Source: an uncultured Syntrophobacterales bacterium
GTDB lineage: Bacteria > Desulfobacterota > Syntrophia > Syntrophales > UBA5619
Direction of reading: 5' to 3'
Assembly: GCA_903903205.1 (NCBI GenBank)
Contig: CAIUXU010000101.1
Coordinates: 1-14,231 of the forward strand
DNA length: 14,231 bases
Of this stretch, positions 13,024-14,231 are shown one piece after another. The notes beneath the pieces were generated by a model. The model saw only the letters and a program-made list of their open reading frames with translations, was not told where the DNA came from and did not search any database. Every line of letters begins with the position of its first letter. The stretch's first letter is position 1. A program made the position numbers and the translations under genes.

Positions 13024-14231
13024 ATGGGGCAACACAAGGTCACGTTTCATCCGAGTGACAGACGGATTATTGTTGACGAAGGGGAGAATCTCCTCCAGGC
13101 GGCTATGGAGGCCGGCATTCACATCAACGCCTCCTGCGGCGGCAATGCGACCTGTGGAAAATGCAAGGTTAAAATCGTCGTCGGCGCGGTTGCGTCGCCG
13201 ATGCATGCTGAGCTTTCAGAGGCGGAGTATGCCGACGGCTACCGCCTTGCCTGTCTCTCGACTGTCACCGGTGACGTCGATGTCGATATCCCGCTGGAAT
13301 CGCAGGTTGACAAGTCCGTGCTTGCGCTGAAGGGCGATCGACTTGCCGCCCCATATCTCCTTTCCCCGAAGGATATTTTTCAACTGGTCCAGGGGTGGGA
13401 TGTGGATCCTACCGTATTCAAACGCTATGTAGAGCTGGACCCGCCTACCCTGAACGATAACGTGAGCGACCTGACCCGCCTGACCCATGCCATACACCGG
13501 CAGCACAACATTAATGGAATTTCCAGTGATTTCAGACTGATCATGAATTTAAGCCGGATCCTCAGAAAGGCCGACTGGAAGGTTACTGTAACACTGGTTC
13601 AGACACGAAAAGGATATAAACTGATCAACGTCGAAGCGGGCGACAACCGGCAACAAAACTATTCCATTGTTCTGGATATCGGCACCACAACCATTTTTGG
13701 CCAGATTCTGAATCTGAACGAGTGCAAAGTTGCCGCCTGCCCTGGCGGCGCTTGCGACGGCGCGACCGTTTTTGCGCTGGCCGAGGCCTCCGATTACAAT
13801 CCCCAGATCAGTTTTGGGGAGGACGTCATCACCCGGATCGTCTATTCCCAGAAGCCGGGCGGTCTTAAGAAGATGCAAGAGATCGTTGTCGCATCGATCA
13901 ACGGCATTATCGACGAGCTGCTGAAAATGAGCCGGATCGACCGATCCCTGGTTTCCCATCTGGTCGTGGCGGGCAACACCACCATGACCCAGTTGCTGTT
14001 GGGGATCGATCCCAAATATATTCGCGAGGCGCCCTACGTTCCAACCGCAAATCTGATACCGCCGGTGCGGGCTGTCCATCTGGGGATCAATGTCGGTGAG
14101 CACGTCCACGCTTATCTCTTCCCGTGTGTTGCCAGTTATGTGGGCGGCGATATTGTGGCAGGCGTTCTGGGCTCCGGAATTTTCCAGCGCGAGGCGCTGA
14201 CCCTTTACATGGATATCGGCACCAACGGGGA
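13024..14231 (+). CDS. [2Fe-2S]/ASKHA corrinoid-enzyme activator (RACE-type, DUF4445), 3' truncated
   Basis: The first 402 residues of a protein that runs off the window; full-length relatives are usually about 600 residues or more. The N-terminus is a plant-type ferredoxin domain with C38, C44 and C47 (SCGGNATCGKC) and C77 (RLACLS), the classical [2Fe-2S] pattern. A linker of about 130 residues leads to an ASKHA ATPase domain: LDIGTTT (D218), SFGEDVITRI, VVAGNTTMTQLLLG, YVGGDIVAGVL and, at the edge, MDIGTNG. Such proteins use ATP and low-potential electrons to reduce inactive cob(II)alamin in methyltransferases or the corrinoid iron-sulfur protein. Three extra cysteines (C234, C239, C244) sit in the early ASKHA domain. 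ATG 13024 has only a weak upstream GGAACGG and lies just past the fhs terminator. Proximity to fhs suggests a role in methyl-group metabolism. Confidence 0.9.
   Translation, partial: MGQHKVTFHPSDRRIIVDEGENLLQAAMEAGIHINASCGGNATCGKCKVKIVVGAVASPMHAELSEAEYADGYRLACLSTVTGDVDVDIPLESQVDKSVLALKGDRLAAPYLLSPKDIFQLVQGWDVDPTVFKRYVELDPPTLNDNVSDLTRLTHAIHRQHNINGISSDFRLIMNLSRILRKADWKVTVTLVQTRKGYKLINVEAGDNRQQNYSIVLDIGTTTIFGQILNLNECKVAACPGGACDGATVFALAEASDYNPQISFGEDVITRIVYSQKPGGLKKMQEIVVASINGIIDELLKMSRIDRSLVSHLVVAGNTTMTQLLLGIDPKYIREAPYVPTANLIPPVRAVHLGINVGEHVHAYLFPCVASYVGGDIVAGVLGSGIFQREALTLYMDIGTNG

Overview
The window reads as one end of a metagenomic or draft-genome contig from a Gram-negative-type anaerobe. 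The first 54 bases are not genomic: they match the Illumina TruSeq P7/index adapter, so the first gene is cut by a library artefact. The solute-binding protein and the secreted phosphoesterase carry Sec signal peptides without a lipobox, which fits a cell with a periplasm. The formate-tetrahydrofolate ligase and the ferredoxin/ASKHA corrinoid activator point to the tetrahydrofolate branch of the Wood-Ljungdahl pathway. A syntrophic or sulfate-reducing Desulfobacterota (Syntrophales-like) host is my best guess, inferred from protein style only.

Region 1 (55-9732, all + strand) looks like one long catabolic operon. It holds the 3' half of a zinc-type alcohol dehydrogenase, a cytoplasmic alkaline-phosphatase-fold hydrolase, a complete family-5 (dipeptide/oligopeptide-type) ABC importer (binding protein, two permeases, two ATPases), a xylose-isomerase-like TIM-barrel protein, a secreted calcineurin-like phosphoesterase, and a HAD hydrolase of the phosphonatase-like type. 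Spacing is tight, with two 4-bp ATGA overlaps and good ribosome binding sites. Three different phosphoester/phosphonate-type hydrolase folds around one importer suggest uptake and breakdown of an organophosphonate or organophosphate. The classical phosphonate transporter and C-P lyase genes are absent. An intrinsic terminator sits inside the last codons of the phosphoesterase and probably lowers expression of the HAD gene.

Region 2 (9733-14231) concerns one-carbon folate metabolism. A stand-alone protein resembling the N-terminal hydrolase domain of 10-formyltetrahydrofolate dehydrogenase lies on the - strand. It is separated by a 366-bp divergent promoter region from formate-tetrahydrofolate ligase (fhs) on the + strand. 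fhs ends at a textbook terminator. Right after this begins a [2Fe-2S]/ASKHA protein of the reductive activator of corrinoid enzymes (RACE) type, which runs off the window.

I see no RNA genes, insertion sequences, CRISPR arrays or phage genes.
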